Source of the DNA: Amphimedon queenslandica
Lineage: Eukaryota > Porifera > Demospongiae > Haplosclerida > Niphatidae
Length of the DNA stretch: 34,821 bases
Assembly (NCBI RefSeq): GCF_000090795.2
Contig: NW_003546554.1
Coordinates: 1-34,821 of the forward strand
Reading direction: 5' to 3'
Shown here: positions 7,562 through 18,330 of the stretch, in pieces
How positions within the stretch are numbered: the first letter of the stretch is position 1
Layout: each line of letters starts with the position of its first letter
Position numbers and translations under genes: made by a program
The notes under the pieces: generated by a model
Database searches by the model: none
The model's input: only the letters and a program-made list of their open reading frames with translations
What the model was told of the DNA's origin: nothing

Positions 7562-9000
7562 TCAATTGTTATTTCTTCTTGCTTGGTTTCTCTTTTTGCA
7601 TAAGAAGTATATGATTATGATGATTATGGTAATCACAAAAATGGGTCCAATGATGATTCCAAAAATAATTATTAAAATACATCCTATGCCCCATCCTCCA
7701 CCTCCTCCATTACTACCATTATTTCCATTTCCTGGTGATTTACATTGATATTCAGTAATCATTGTATCATTATCTGTATACATAAAATACTCAATATATA
7801 ACTATTAGATACACACGCAACATACTTATTGGCTCTCCTGTGATAAAATCATTCATTGGTGTGACGATAAAGCAATAGGTCTCATTGTGTTTTAATGATC
7901 CAGTCCATTTTGTTTCATTTATTTTAAATGTTACTGGTTTATCTTCAGTATTAGAATTGTATGATATACTGTAGTTCTGACTTGGATGCTTTAAACACAT
8001 GTCTGATGATTCCTACATTAATTGTTGGTTAACTTTATAAAAATCATTATCTCTCACCAGTATTATATTCAGTGTAACATTAACACAGCAACTATCATTT
8101 TTACAAGGATCAGAAGTATTAGTGGTAGCTATTGTAACACTCATTACTTCAATGGGAGCTACAAATCAAAGGTAAACGCATATTGTTTAGCTATGTACTA
8201 TATTCTTACCAAGTGTGAATGGTTTACTGATACTACAGTGCTGGCACCTTTTAACAGTGTATGTGTAGGTTACATTTTTTAATAAATCACTTGAGTTTAT
8301 ATGTAACGTTGTGTCACTAGTATTATGTATCAATACACTGGTTGATGTATTATCATAAATAGCCACGTTATACACAGTAGAATCACAGTTATTCCCAATA
8401 TCCTCCCAGTGTAGAGTAACTCCACTTGCATTGAAGTCTGTTGTTAAGTTTATTAGTGCTTTTACATAGCCTATTATTAATAATAATACAAAACATTGAA
8501 AGTGGCATCATTTTTTGTTACATTACTTTCAAAACAACTATAGTATGTATGACTGACCTGCGTCAGGGATTACTAGAGTTGCACCGTCTCCTTTATCACC
8601 ATTTCTACACGTAACAGAAACACTTTCAGATGTATTCAAATAAAAGGTGAGGCTTGAGCTGTTGTTATCAGCATTATGGGTAAAATTGTATCCATAATAT
8701 TCTATAGCATTATCAGTTGTAGCTGCATTGAAAATTTCTGATTTGACATTTATCAAGTTCTGATCACACGATCCTAGTGCTACATAACTGATGTTCCAGT
8801 CTATTACTCCAGTACTTGTCATACAGTCACACCATACCCTGTCTCCAGCATACACATTTCCATTAGTACATTGAAATTCAGTCACATCACCACCTACACA
8901 ATCATAATTTTACCTGAAAATGTTTGAGTGGCATCAGAAGCTTACTTGTCGACCTGGTACAGACTAGTATGAGTCCTAATAACAGGGCTAAAGCCATCAT
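7562..9000 (-). CDS. Ig-FN3-FN3 single-pass receptor (family member 4), 383 aa
   Basis: The six exons are 8946-9000, 8558-8893, 8210-8470, 8058-8158, 7826-8012 and 7562-7773 (1152 nt, in frame). They encode a signal peptide (MMALALLLGLILVCTRST), an Ig-like domain (WCDCMTSTGVIDW, VTCRNGD), a first FN3 (LTTDFNASGVTLHWED), a split second FN3 with CKNDSCCVNVTL, and a Gly/Asn-rich spacer. A long Ile-rich TM helix is followed by a very short basic tail, CKKRNQARRNNN, with no signalling motif. The exon layout and phases match the paralogue at 3288-4746. The gene is divergent from the receptor at 9682, with about 680 bp between starts, so a shared promoter is likely. ATG 9000 or 8997 are equivalent starts. 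Confidence 0.87.
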
Positions 9001-9681
9001 CGTCCCAACAATTGAATTGAGCTGAATCACAAACAATGGATTCAGTATATTCATAACGGACGGATCAGATTACGGATCGCATCTCCACCCATTCATTGTG
9101 TATTCATTCCTGACATAATTTATATACATGCCGTGCAACTTTAAATTAAACACCTTATTGGTATGTAAACACAGCTTATGCATAGATTTGAATTTGATTT
9201 GTGGGTAATTACGTATTTAAGCATCAATCACTTCCTGTACTATCTACCATTTACAAAATTCGAGTCTAGGCTAGTTGCATAACTTGATTTCTCTACCTGT
9301 CAATCTAGACTAAACTCTGAGACCTGCATAAAAAATTATAATATTTTTGTGCAAATTTGCATAGGACACAGGAAGTGAATGTGCTGAAGAGTCCCTCCGA
9401 CTCTTTTTGTCTCATCATCTAAAGTATTTTCTCTTAAAAATATTTACCTTAAATATAATGATCCAATTTATTTTAATTCTCATTTCTCATCTAAATCTAG
9501 ATAGCATTAGATCTAAACCTGGAGGAGGCAGCATTTTTTCATAATTTATTTAGCTCAGAACAGTCAATGGAATGAAGTTATTTTAACCTTTGTCAGCCTA
9601 TGACCTGCATGTATACAAGCAGCTGCTGCTGCACCAAAAGCTAGTTGGAAATCATACAAACATAAAGTCATTATAGATACT
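9001..9681. promoter_or_regulatory. Divergent promoter between two receptor genes
   Basis: The 681 bp separate the minus-strand start at 9000 and the plus-strand start at 9682. The region contains CACTTCCTGT at 9229-9238 and ACAGGAAGTG at 9368-9377, opposed copies of an ETS-like site. The right half is duplicated at 5198-5528 and, inverted, at 6784-6898. The left part is shared with the other minus-strand family promoters. Bidirectional activity is inferred from geometry only. Confidence 0.55.
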
Positions 9682-12600
9682 ATGGAGTTATTTTTTCTCT
9701 TTTTGATACTACTACAGTTTTTATCAACTTCAGGTTAGCTTATCAAATTGATACATGATCTTATTAATTAGTGATTCACTTTTTGCAGCTGGTGTTTCTT
9801 TGGATTGTCCAGGACTTCAGCTTTGCTCCAGTACTAATTTAACAGCAACTTGTCAAGTATCGAGTAATGTCATTGCCTGGTTGATGAATGGGGTCCACGT
9901 AAAGTCTTACTCCATTAACTCTGACTTAGGAGAAACTTACAATAGTGGATCAATTCAAACTACACTAGTCGGTCGGAATCCAACCATATCTACATTATCC
10001 ATTAGTATAGTGGCTAGTAATTCAATGGAAGGATTCAGTATTAGATGTGCTGATGGACTCAGTGGAAGTTATAAAGAATGTGGGATACAGTTTATTAGTA
10101 AGATAATATGTATAATTTGCTTTTACTTTTTAAAATAATTATTTGTAGACCGTCCAAGTCCTCCAGCTAATATAACAGTTACTAATATTACTGAGAGTTC
10201 TATTGGTCTTGAATGGAGTCCACCAGCTTCCCTCTCTACTGCTCCTATTACTGGCTACATTGTTAATGTGTCCTATGTAAATGGAACTAGTTTCAACTGT
10301 CCTGTCCATCAGTGTAACCTGACAACTGGTGATACTAACAAGACTCTAATATCAGGACTTAAGAATGATACTCAATACTTGCTCTCAATCTCTGCTATTA
10401 ATTGTATTGGTGAAGGTAGTTACAGTCCTGGGATACAAGTCACTACTGGTATGTGTAATTGTGTATGTATTATGTGTTTACGTTACAATGAATTAATAGG
10501 TAAATCATCTGTTCATGTATCAAATTTATCATTTACTGCAATCAGTTATACTACAGCAGAGCTTAGCTGGGAGACCAGTGCTACTGATACTGTTCAATCA
10601 TTCTTTGTTCATCTCTATACTAATACATCAGTCGATGTTGCATCATTCATTGTATACAATCAAAGACTTAATGTTACAAATCTAACTAAAGGAGCTGATT
10701 ATTACGTTGTGGTTCAAGCTAAAGACTCATTTGGATATATTAGTGATTTCTCTCCTTCACTCTATTTCACATTAGATGGTACGTATAATTGTATATACAT
10801 TATTTTGATCAGATCTACCAATTTGATTTTGTACTGACCTCCCCTCTCATATAAATAAATAAATAAATTTAACAATTAAAGATTTAAGACCCACATTTCA
10901 TTACATTTTCTGATGCTGCATATTTATTGGTGTTCTTTATTGCATTTTTTGTGTTAATGTGCTTGTTTTTAAATTAGATCCAGACGACGTTGAAGTGGTA
11001 AACAGCTCACTTACACTGTTGCCAACGAGGAGTGACCACAACAACAAAAGTGCAGTCATTAGAATTATTATTGAAGTAAGAATGACAATTTACTCACTGA
11101 CCTACACACACACATGCAGGAACAAAGATTTACAAATCTACAAAACACAAATTAGTTTGTAATTGTAGACACACACACACACACACTTACAAACACACAC
11201 ACACACACACACACACATACATACATACACACACACACACCTACACACACACACACACACATACATACACACACATACACATACATATACATCAAATTCC
11301 TTATATACACAAATAGTAGCCTATTGAACTCTTTACTCATGCAAGCATTCTCTGTGTAAGCTTAATCCAACAACACTGCTCATGTTGTTGTTTACTGTTA
11401 GTAAAGTGTAGTCACAAGTTTCCTCTGACAAAGAAGGAAATGATACTCTCTGAATAGATCTTACTCTCATTTTTTATCTTGACACCATTACAGTATCCCT
11501 TTGATGAGAGAAGGCCACCCATCATGTCTTATCTGTTACGTCACAACGCGACCATACATGGAAACGACACCTATGTGATGTATGGCTCAAAACACTCCCA
11601 ATTCTCTATTGATGTTCCCAGTGGTTATGTTGGGTCTGTTTTTACAGTCAGTATTGCTGCTGTTAATGCATTGAGTACTGGCAATTGGACAAGTGTACAT
11701 TTTGAAATTGTACAGGATTCTTCTAATGCCACTGGTATGTACAATGAGCCACTGTATGAAACATACCACCAACTATATAGTTCATGCTTTTAAGATGGCT
11801 CTGAAATAAAAGCACTACGTTTTGATACATATTGATATATTTATGCTATGTAGAAGGTTTGGCTGATTCTGAGTTCAATTTTTTGAGTTATGGCCATTTA
11901 AAAAAATTGGCCATTTTTTGAAAAATACCCAAGGCTATAGCCCATGGTTTTTCCAAAAAATGGCTCCAAAATCACCCCCAATTTTTATTACATTTTCTGA
12001 TACATATTGATGTACTTATGCTATGTAGAAGGTTTGAGCTGATTCCGACTTCAGTTTTTTGAGTTATGGTCATTTAAAAAATTGGCCATTTTCTGAAAAA
12101 CACCCAAGGCTATATAGCCCATGGTTTTTCCAAAAAACAGCTCCAAAATCATTCCAAATTTTTATTACATTTTCTGATACATATTGATGTACTTATGCTG
12201 TGTAGAAAGTTTGAGGTGATTCAAACTTCAATTTTTTGAGTTATTGCCATTATAAAAATTGGCCGTTTTCTGAAAAATACCCAAGGCTATATATAGCCCA
12301 TGGTTTTTTCCAAAAAACGGCTCCGAAATCATTCCAAATTTTTATTAAATTTTCTGATACATATTGATGTACTTATGCTGTGTAGAAAGCTTGAGCTGAT
12401 TCCGACTTCAATTTTTCGATTTATTGCCATTATAAAAAATTGGCCATTTTTTGAAAAATACCCAAGGCTATAGCCCATGGTTTTTTCCAAAAAACGGCTC
12501 CAAAATCATTCCAAATTTTTATTAAATTTTCTGATACATATTGATGTACTTATGCTGTGTAGAAAGTTTGAGCTGATTCCGACTTCAATTTTTCGATTTA

Positions 12601-13543
12601 TTGCCATTATAAAAAATTGGCCTTTTTTTTAAAAATACCCAAGGCTATAGCCCATGGTTTTTTCCAAAAAATGGCTCCAAAATCACCCCAAATTTTTATT
12701 ACATTTTCTGATACATATTGATGTACTTATTCTATGTAGAAAGTTTGAGCTGATTCCGGCTTCAATTTTTTGAGTTACGGCCATCTAAATACGTGCCCAT
12801 TTCCATTACAGTGTACATATTGTTAATATTGTATGTTGAAAGGTGTCTCTATGACGAGTGTCTCTAGTCCTGAGTTACCATTCACTCCTAATATACCATT
12901 GACTACATCAAGTCCAGTAATAAGCTCTAAGACTGATAGCACTTTTACATCAACAACAAATCAAATATTACTCCCTCCTAGTATGACACCAAAACCAGGT
13001 ATTAAAAAAATGATTTGTTGTATGTACTAATAAAATTATATAATAGTAGGTCAGCAGTCATTTGTGATTGTATTTGGTTTACTGGCTATCCCAAGCTTTT
13101 TACTATTCATTTTGTATCTCTTCATTTTGGTTTGTATCTGCTCCATATTGGTTGCCAGAAAGAGGAAGAGGAAATCTCCTGGTCAGAAATGTTCCCTTGA
13201 AGCGAATCCTTGCTATGAGACTGTGACTACTAATGCTAGTCTTGCTAGACAAACTTCCTCAGGTAGTTTTTGTTATTTCATTAAAATTTTGTTATCATTA
13301 TTTTTATCACAGATAATGGTGGTAGAGCTCCATCTTTTATGATTCTACCAATTTCTCCTAACCCTTGCTATGAAGAACCATGGGCATGTAGGTCCAACCC
13401 TTGTTACGCAGAGCCATCATTTCAGTTCTCATTTGACGAAGGTATGCACTGAATTATAAGTTCTTATCACTGATTTTTAAAATGCAGGGTCGTCCATAGT
13501 AACAACAGACAATTCCTGCTATGCTACAGCTGGCGAATATTGA
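9682..13543 (+). CDS. Ig-FN3-FN3-FN3 receptor with NPxY-type cytoplasmic motifs, 610 aa
   Basis: The ten exons are 9682-9733, 9789-10097, 10149-10448, 10500-10778, 10978-11075, 11494-11734, 12843-12998, 13050-13262, 13313-13441 and 13488-13543 (1833 nt, in frame). They encode a signal peptide (MELFFLFLILLQFLSTS) and an Ig-like domain (CPGLQLC, IAWLMNG, IRCADG). Next come a canonical FN3 (PSPPANITV, GLEWSPP, YLLSISAINCIGEG), a second FN3 (AELSWET, YYVVVQAKDSFG), a third FN3 split at phase 0, and a Ser/Thr/Pro stalk. A TM helix (FVIVFGLLAIPSFLLFILYL) with an RKRKRK stop-transfer follows. The tail carries NPCYETV, NPCYEEP, NPCYAEP and NSCYATA. NPxY motifs are known to bind PTB/clathrin adaptors. 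The exon 7 acceptor (GAAAG) is weak, and the intron before it holds a 177-bp tandem repeat. This receptor probably signals or is endocytosed, unlike its short-tailed neighbours. Confidence 0.88.
11169..11291. repeat. CA/TACA microsatellite in receptor intron
   Basis: An interrupted (AC)n tract with ACAT variants lies inside the intron 11076-11493. The reverse-strand ORF over it is an artefact of the dinucleotide repeat. Confidence 0.9.
11824..12790. repeat. Tandem repeat, about 177-bp unit, 5-6 copies, intronic
   Basis: The landmark GATACATATTGAT starts at 11824, 11999, 12176, 12356, 12533 and 12710, giving periods of 175-180. Each unit also contains a TATGCTATGTAGAAGGTTTG-like stretch, an AATTGGCC segment and a GCCCATGGTTTTTTCC segment. 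The array fills most of the 1.1-kb intron before the stalk exon. Diverged single copies occur in introns at 21985-22105 and, inverted, at 30631-30850. Confidence 0.9.
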
Positions 13544-13596
13544 GAACATTATATTTTTATTTTTTGCTAATTTGATGATAATGATCATAATTGAAA

Positions 13597-13602
13597 AATA
13601 AA
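13597..13602 (+). other. AATAAA polyadenylation signal
   Basis: The hexamer lies 54 nt after the stop of the 9682-13543 receptor, a plausible cleavage signal. About 300 bp then separate it from the next start at 13905. Confidence 0.5.
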
Positions 13603-13904
13603 CCTGCGAGATTCAAGGAGCTTCCTTTTAGCAAAATGTGCAGGCGTTAGATATGCTTTCATTATGATGCATTCTAGCCAATAGTCTGATGTTTTATTCC
13701 TTTTTTGATGAAGTAGATATCATGATGTGACCTTATGAAGTCATTGAAATATGCCTACAATAACCCATTTCCTGTTTGTGTAGTCTACTACAGTTTACAA
13801 AAGACTCCATTTTGTGTAGTTAAACATAACCTCATATCTTCAGTTCTGGGAAAGAGCAATGGGTCATTCAAGAAACTACCAGTAGCCTCTTCTCTCAGAG
13901 CATC

Positions 13905-15737
13905 ATGATGAGCTCCATACCATATCTTATTCTAACCCTCTCACTACTAATGGGACAATTAACTGGTGGGTCTCCCTCATATCCTCATTATGTGTAATCA
14001 TTATTAATCTGCTTTTTAGATTTAATAGCTTCTCAAGTGATACATCTTGACTGTGGGGAGTCTGAACAACTCTGTCCTTCATCTGAAAGCATAACATTGA
14101 ATTGTAGTGTTGTTAGTAACTATATTTGGTGGTCTATTGACAATGGCAGTAGTGTATCTATAATAGAATTTGTTGCTTCATCATTCGGGAATACAATTGG
14201 GGACAAGGAAGAGAAAGGAAGTTTTACAGCTACTTTAATAAATGAACCAAGTGCAACCTCAACTCTGAGTTTTAATTCCAGTTTGGTGCCACTTGGAACA
14301 GTGATCACATGTGCAGATAATGATAATGGAGGCACTAAACAATGTACAGTAAAGGCAAATGGTGAGTTACTGTGATTATGATATCCACATTGTTCATGTA
14401 ATAATTAGCTGCTTAATCATCAGTGACAAATTTATCATAATTCTGTTTGTGTTTTTGGCTATGTAATGATTTTCAGTTTTATAAATTTGTTTTAGAAATT
14501 CCTAAACCACCAACAAACTTGACTTATAACAAACAGTCAGAGATCCTCTCATGGTCGCCGCCAGATTCTACCTTTGAATATTACAACATCACCATTATTA
14601 CTAATAACTCATCGTTTATAAACTTCACAACAAGTAACTCATATCTGCCTTTGCCATTAGATGAAGGATATCAAAATGCATCAGTAATCATTAAAGCGAT
14701 TGCTTGTGATGGACACCTTATTGGTATGGAAGCATTTACAAAAAGTCAGTTTGTGTGTGTCCTCGATATGTTGTTTTAAGACATGATGTTTCCCTTTACT
14801 CTAGTTCCTTCCTCTTCATTCTCCTCTTCCTTTCCTTCACCTTCCTTTGTACTGCAGTCCACACAAGATACACTGACACCAGTAACATCACTCCCTATCA
14901 TAACCTCATCCATACAACCTACTAGTAGCATTGTCAATAGCACATTCTTATTGCCTGCATCATCAACACAAAGCAGTATTAATACCATTACTATTAGTAG
15001 TAGCATTACAATCACTGACGAAGCTAGAACTATGCAACAGTCTACTACAATGTACAGCTCTACTGGATACAGCTCTAGTACAATGATAAACAGTAAGCTG
15101 TTATCTTTTGCATTTCCTTTTACTTTCAATGTCTTCTAACAAGCGTCCGTCACAACTTCTAGCACTAGTACAGCTACTGTCTCCACCACATCAAGAGCAA
15201 CTGGTAATTGATAGTAATTACAATAGACACTAAATTCCCACTGCAGATTATTTATACTAATCAAACTTGAGTGTAATATAAATAACCCTTTTTTTAGGCG
15301 GCTCAGATAATGGTGATACATTGGTGATTGGTATTAGCAGTGGTGCTGTTGGATGCTTCCTTGCATTGCTACTCATTCTACTGGTGGCTATACTCCTCAT
15401 GTGCTTCTATCGTTTGTTTTGCTATAAAGAAATAAATCAGCCCCCTTCCTCTCTTCATCCCCACCTCCTTCCTACAAATGTTGCTATTAATCCTCAACTT
15501 CTTCCTCCTCCTCATGCTAGTCATTGCATCGGCTCAATGTGCAGGTGCAGCTCATTAAATGCAAACACAGTTACTGTCGTGAGAGATGTCATAGTTCCTA
15601 AGGATGATGACATAAAAGTTGTCATGAACCCTTGTTTCAAGTCAGAGTTCTCAATATCAGACGAAAGCGATTATCCCGTACCGCCTGTCGTTTGCTCCCT
15701 TGATAATGGAGGATTCAGCAGAGAAGAAAATATTTGA
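13905..15737 (+). CDS. Ig-FN3-mucin-stalk single-pass receptor, 472 aa
   Basis: The six exons are 13905-13965, 14020-14361, 14496-14723, 14805-15092, 15144-15203 and 15298-15737 (1419 nt, in frame). They encode a signal peptide (MMSSIPYLILTLSLLMGQLT) and an Ig-like domain (CPSSESITLNC, YIWWSID, VITCADND). One FN3 follows (PKPPTNLTY, EILSWSPPD). A Ser/Thr-rich stalk of about 115 residues, probably O-glycosylated, spans two exons. The TM helix is AVGCFLALLLILLVAILLMCFY. The cytoplasmic part of about 105 residues is proline rich (QPPSSLHPHLLP, QLLPPPH) and holds an NPCFKSE motif related to the NPCY motifs of the upstream receptor, plus acidic Ser/Tyr stretches. The gene is in tandem with that receptor and convergent with the next gene (stops 194 bp apart). 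Confidence 0.88.
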
Positions 15738-15854
15738 AAATAATAATTATTAGCATTATTTTAAAAATCTTTAAAATTATTTTAAAAATATCTAGCTATA
15801 GTGATTATTATGCCTTAATTTGTCCTAATAGAAGATACTGATAAAAAAATATTA

Positions 15855-15860
15855 AATAAA
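15855..15860 (+). other. AATAAA polyadenylation signal
   Basis: The signal lies about 118 nt after the stop at 15737, in an AT-rich convergent intergenic gap. Confidence 0.45.
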
Positions 15861-15930
15861 AATTATACAAATAGGGAGATTGACTGAATGTTGCTGGTTG
15901 AAAATTGGGTGAATGGAGGGGTACTATACT

Positions 15931-17727
15931 CTATACAAACAGTAATGCTAATAATATCAATAATGAGGGTAGTAGGACCAGACTAGGTACAATACATCCT
16001 ATGCCATCTGTTGGTGTATCATCATCAGTCTTAGGTGAGATTGGAAGATGTTCAAAGAAGTGGACACCTTTACTCACTCCACAGTTGTTCTTTACCCATA
16101 CAGTTCCAAAGACGATAGCAGATTCACTTGATATGTCAGAGAGGTCAATGTTTATTGTTGTTTCCGTAGGGTCATGATGAGTCTTGTTTTCTCCATTCAG
16201 TTGGAGTATGATTTCACTTGGTACAGGACACAGGCAGTCTTGAAGGAGTTCACCTGGATCACAGTAACTCCCTACTGTTACATTCACTTGAAGAATGTCG
16301 TTTGACACTAGAGCATAAACTAGAGGCGGGGGACTCACAGAATAAGCAACACAGTATTGCTTTTTCCAAAGGGAACCAGTGACAAGACTTCCATTAGCTT
16401 TTGAAAGTAACTCAATCTCATACAGTTTATGAGACGTTAGCTTTCTGCTAAGACTTCCTTTTTTGCTGCATTCCAAATTTTGCTCATCTTCAATCTTCAT
16501 TATAAAGCATTCGTCCTGTGATTGATTCCATGTTATCGTTAGATTATCGTCCTTTATGGTGACATTCACATCAGGAGGAGATAATATCATGATAGGCTCT
16601 GATGGAAGACTCTCGAGCTCTCCGGCACAATTTAAGGCAGTAACAGTGATGGTGTAGTCAACATCTTTTTTTATTGTCAACAATGCAGAATTTTTGTAAA
16701 GAGTTCTATTGTAGCTTTCATTAGCTTGTGAGCTAGTGACAATCATCTTGTAAGAGTTACTTTTGTTAGTGGAGGACCACAATACTAAGACTTGATCATC
16801 TCCCTGCCTGACGTAGGACACATTCTCTGGTGGTGAAGGCTTCCCTGTAAGAAAAATAATAGTACTAAATAATAAGAGCTGCATAGGAAATAAGAATGTA
16901 TTCTTTGTAGTCTAATAATTTTTAGGCAGCCATTTAGATTTATATGAAAACCATAGATGATGCTGATCCCAAGAAAAACAAAAAATGATACCAGCAGCAT
17001 CAATAAGTATTTTTTGCCACCTTGTTTACACCTCGGAATGTTCCTGTTTACACTTCAAGGTGTTAACAAGTTGTATCTAGACAATAATGACAGAAATAAT
17101 GGCAAAAACTGCCAAAGAGATTTAGAGCCACTCGATCGAGAGAGAAAACAAAAGCTTACCTTTAAATGTTATGGGACAGACTACTTTACTGGGAGAGTTT
17201 TGAGCTGTGCTTCTACAAGTAACACTGATAAGATCCAGAGCTAGGTTAAGTGTGAGGTTCGTAGAGTTTGGCACTTTGCTCAAGAGCTTTGCCCCACCAA
17301 GTTCGTGACAGTTTCTTTCCCCTTTTCCTTCTAGACCCTTTACAGTCCCGTACGAGTCTTGAACTCCGAAATAAGCCCGGCAGGGTTTGTTAGCCAAACT
17401 GCTCCTGACACGCCACATGATAGTATTAGACCCCTCATTGTCCCTACAGTAAACTTGGACTGTTTCTCCTGGACAAACGTCGACCAGCTTGTTACAGTCG
17501 AACTCGTAACTTGTGACCTTTAACCACAATAGGGCTACAATAAAAACAAGTTAGATTTAGATCTAGTGGTTTCTATACAATATTCATGCAAAATGAATGT
17601 ATTATATATAATTATTGCAAATTGCAATCATGATGTGCAGTGATATCTAGATAGGCCTAGGTTAATTTAGTATCTACATTAAAAACTAACCAAAATAAAA
17701 AATTACTACTTGAGGTGAAGTTCTCAT
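15931..17727 (-). CDS. Ig-FN3 surface protein, probably GPI-anchored, 441 aa
   Basis: The three exons are 17691-17727, 17160-17534 and 15931-16844 (1326 nt, in frame). Exon 1 plus the start of exon 2 give a signal peptide (MRTSPQVVIFYFALLWLKV). Exon 2 is an Ig-like domain (CPGETVQVYC, IMWRV, ISVTC). The single large exon 3 holds a clear FN3 (PSPPENVSY, VLWSSTN, YTITVTALNCAGE), a second FN3 (PPDVNVTI, LTITWNQS) and a third, more diverged beta-domain with Cys pairs. The protein ends DDTPTDGIGC followed by about 20 hydrophobic residues with no basic tail, the pattern of a GPI-attachment signal. It differs from the rest of the cluster in fusing all FN3s into one exon. A tail-less TM protein is the alternative. 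Confidence 0.83.
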
Positions 17728-18324
17728 CTTTTTTTCTTTGTTTCAGCTAGTAGACTATAGTGAAAATATAAAGATTTAGCCTCACTTTTATGAAAAAAAA
17801 TTGCTGAATCTGCTAGACTATAATAGCTAAGTCAGCGCAGCAAACAAGCATTGCCGACAATGCAACACCTCTATATGGTGATGTGCAGAATAGGCTTTAA
17901 ACCAGTAAAACGACCTGGATTCCTTAAGTACTGGAAATGCTCAACAGATTACATCATAGACACAAGGATGCATGCAACCAAGAGTGCTTTGATGCAGCTT
18001 TAATTGTGTGTACTTATTACAAAACCAATCAGACCTATTAAGTTACATCATGTGGTCACATGATCCACATGCAAGTTGATGCAATAAAGAGTACTTCCCT
18101 TGAGGCTTATATAAGCCCTTAAAAATCATAAACCTTAAACTCCAAGCCCAAATCAGAATAAATATCATAATTATCAAGAGCGTTTAAATTGAACAGGACA
18201 AAGTATAACAAACTCAAAAATTAATGTATGTCTATGAAAAACCTGATTACATTATTAATCATTATTTTGAATTATTATTATTATTATAAACAGAAAAAAA
18301 ACGTTTCAATCCTTTACTCAGTTT
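17728..18324. other. Intergenic; no gene seen
   Basis: The stretch separates the start of the GPI-type protein from the 3' end of the collagen gene (both minus). It is AT-rich, with no ORF of note and no recognised repeat. It presumably contains the promoter of the 17727 start. Confidence 0.4.
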
Positions 18325-18330
18325 TTTATT
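18325..18330 (-). other. AATAAA overlapping the collagen stop codon
   Basis: On the minus strand the stop and signal are fused as TAAATAAA (stop 18330-18332). If this signal is used, the 3' UTR is only a few tens of nucleotides. Confidence 0.45.

Noticed and set aside
11152..11340. Val/Cys-rich ORF on the minus strand
   Set aside because: A translation of the CA microsatellite.
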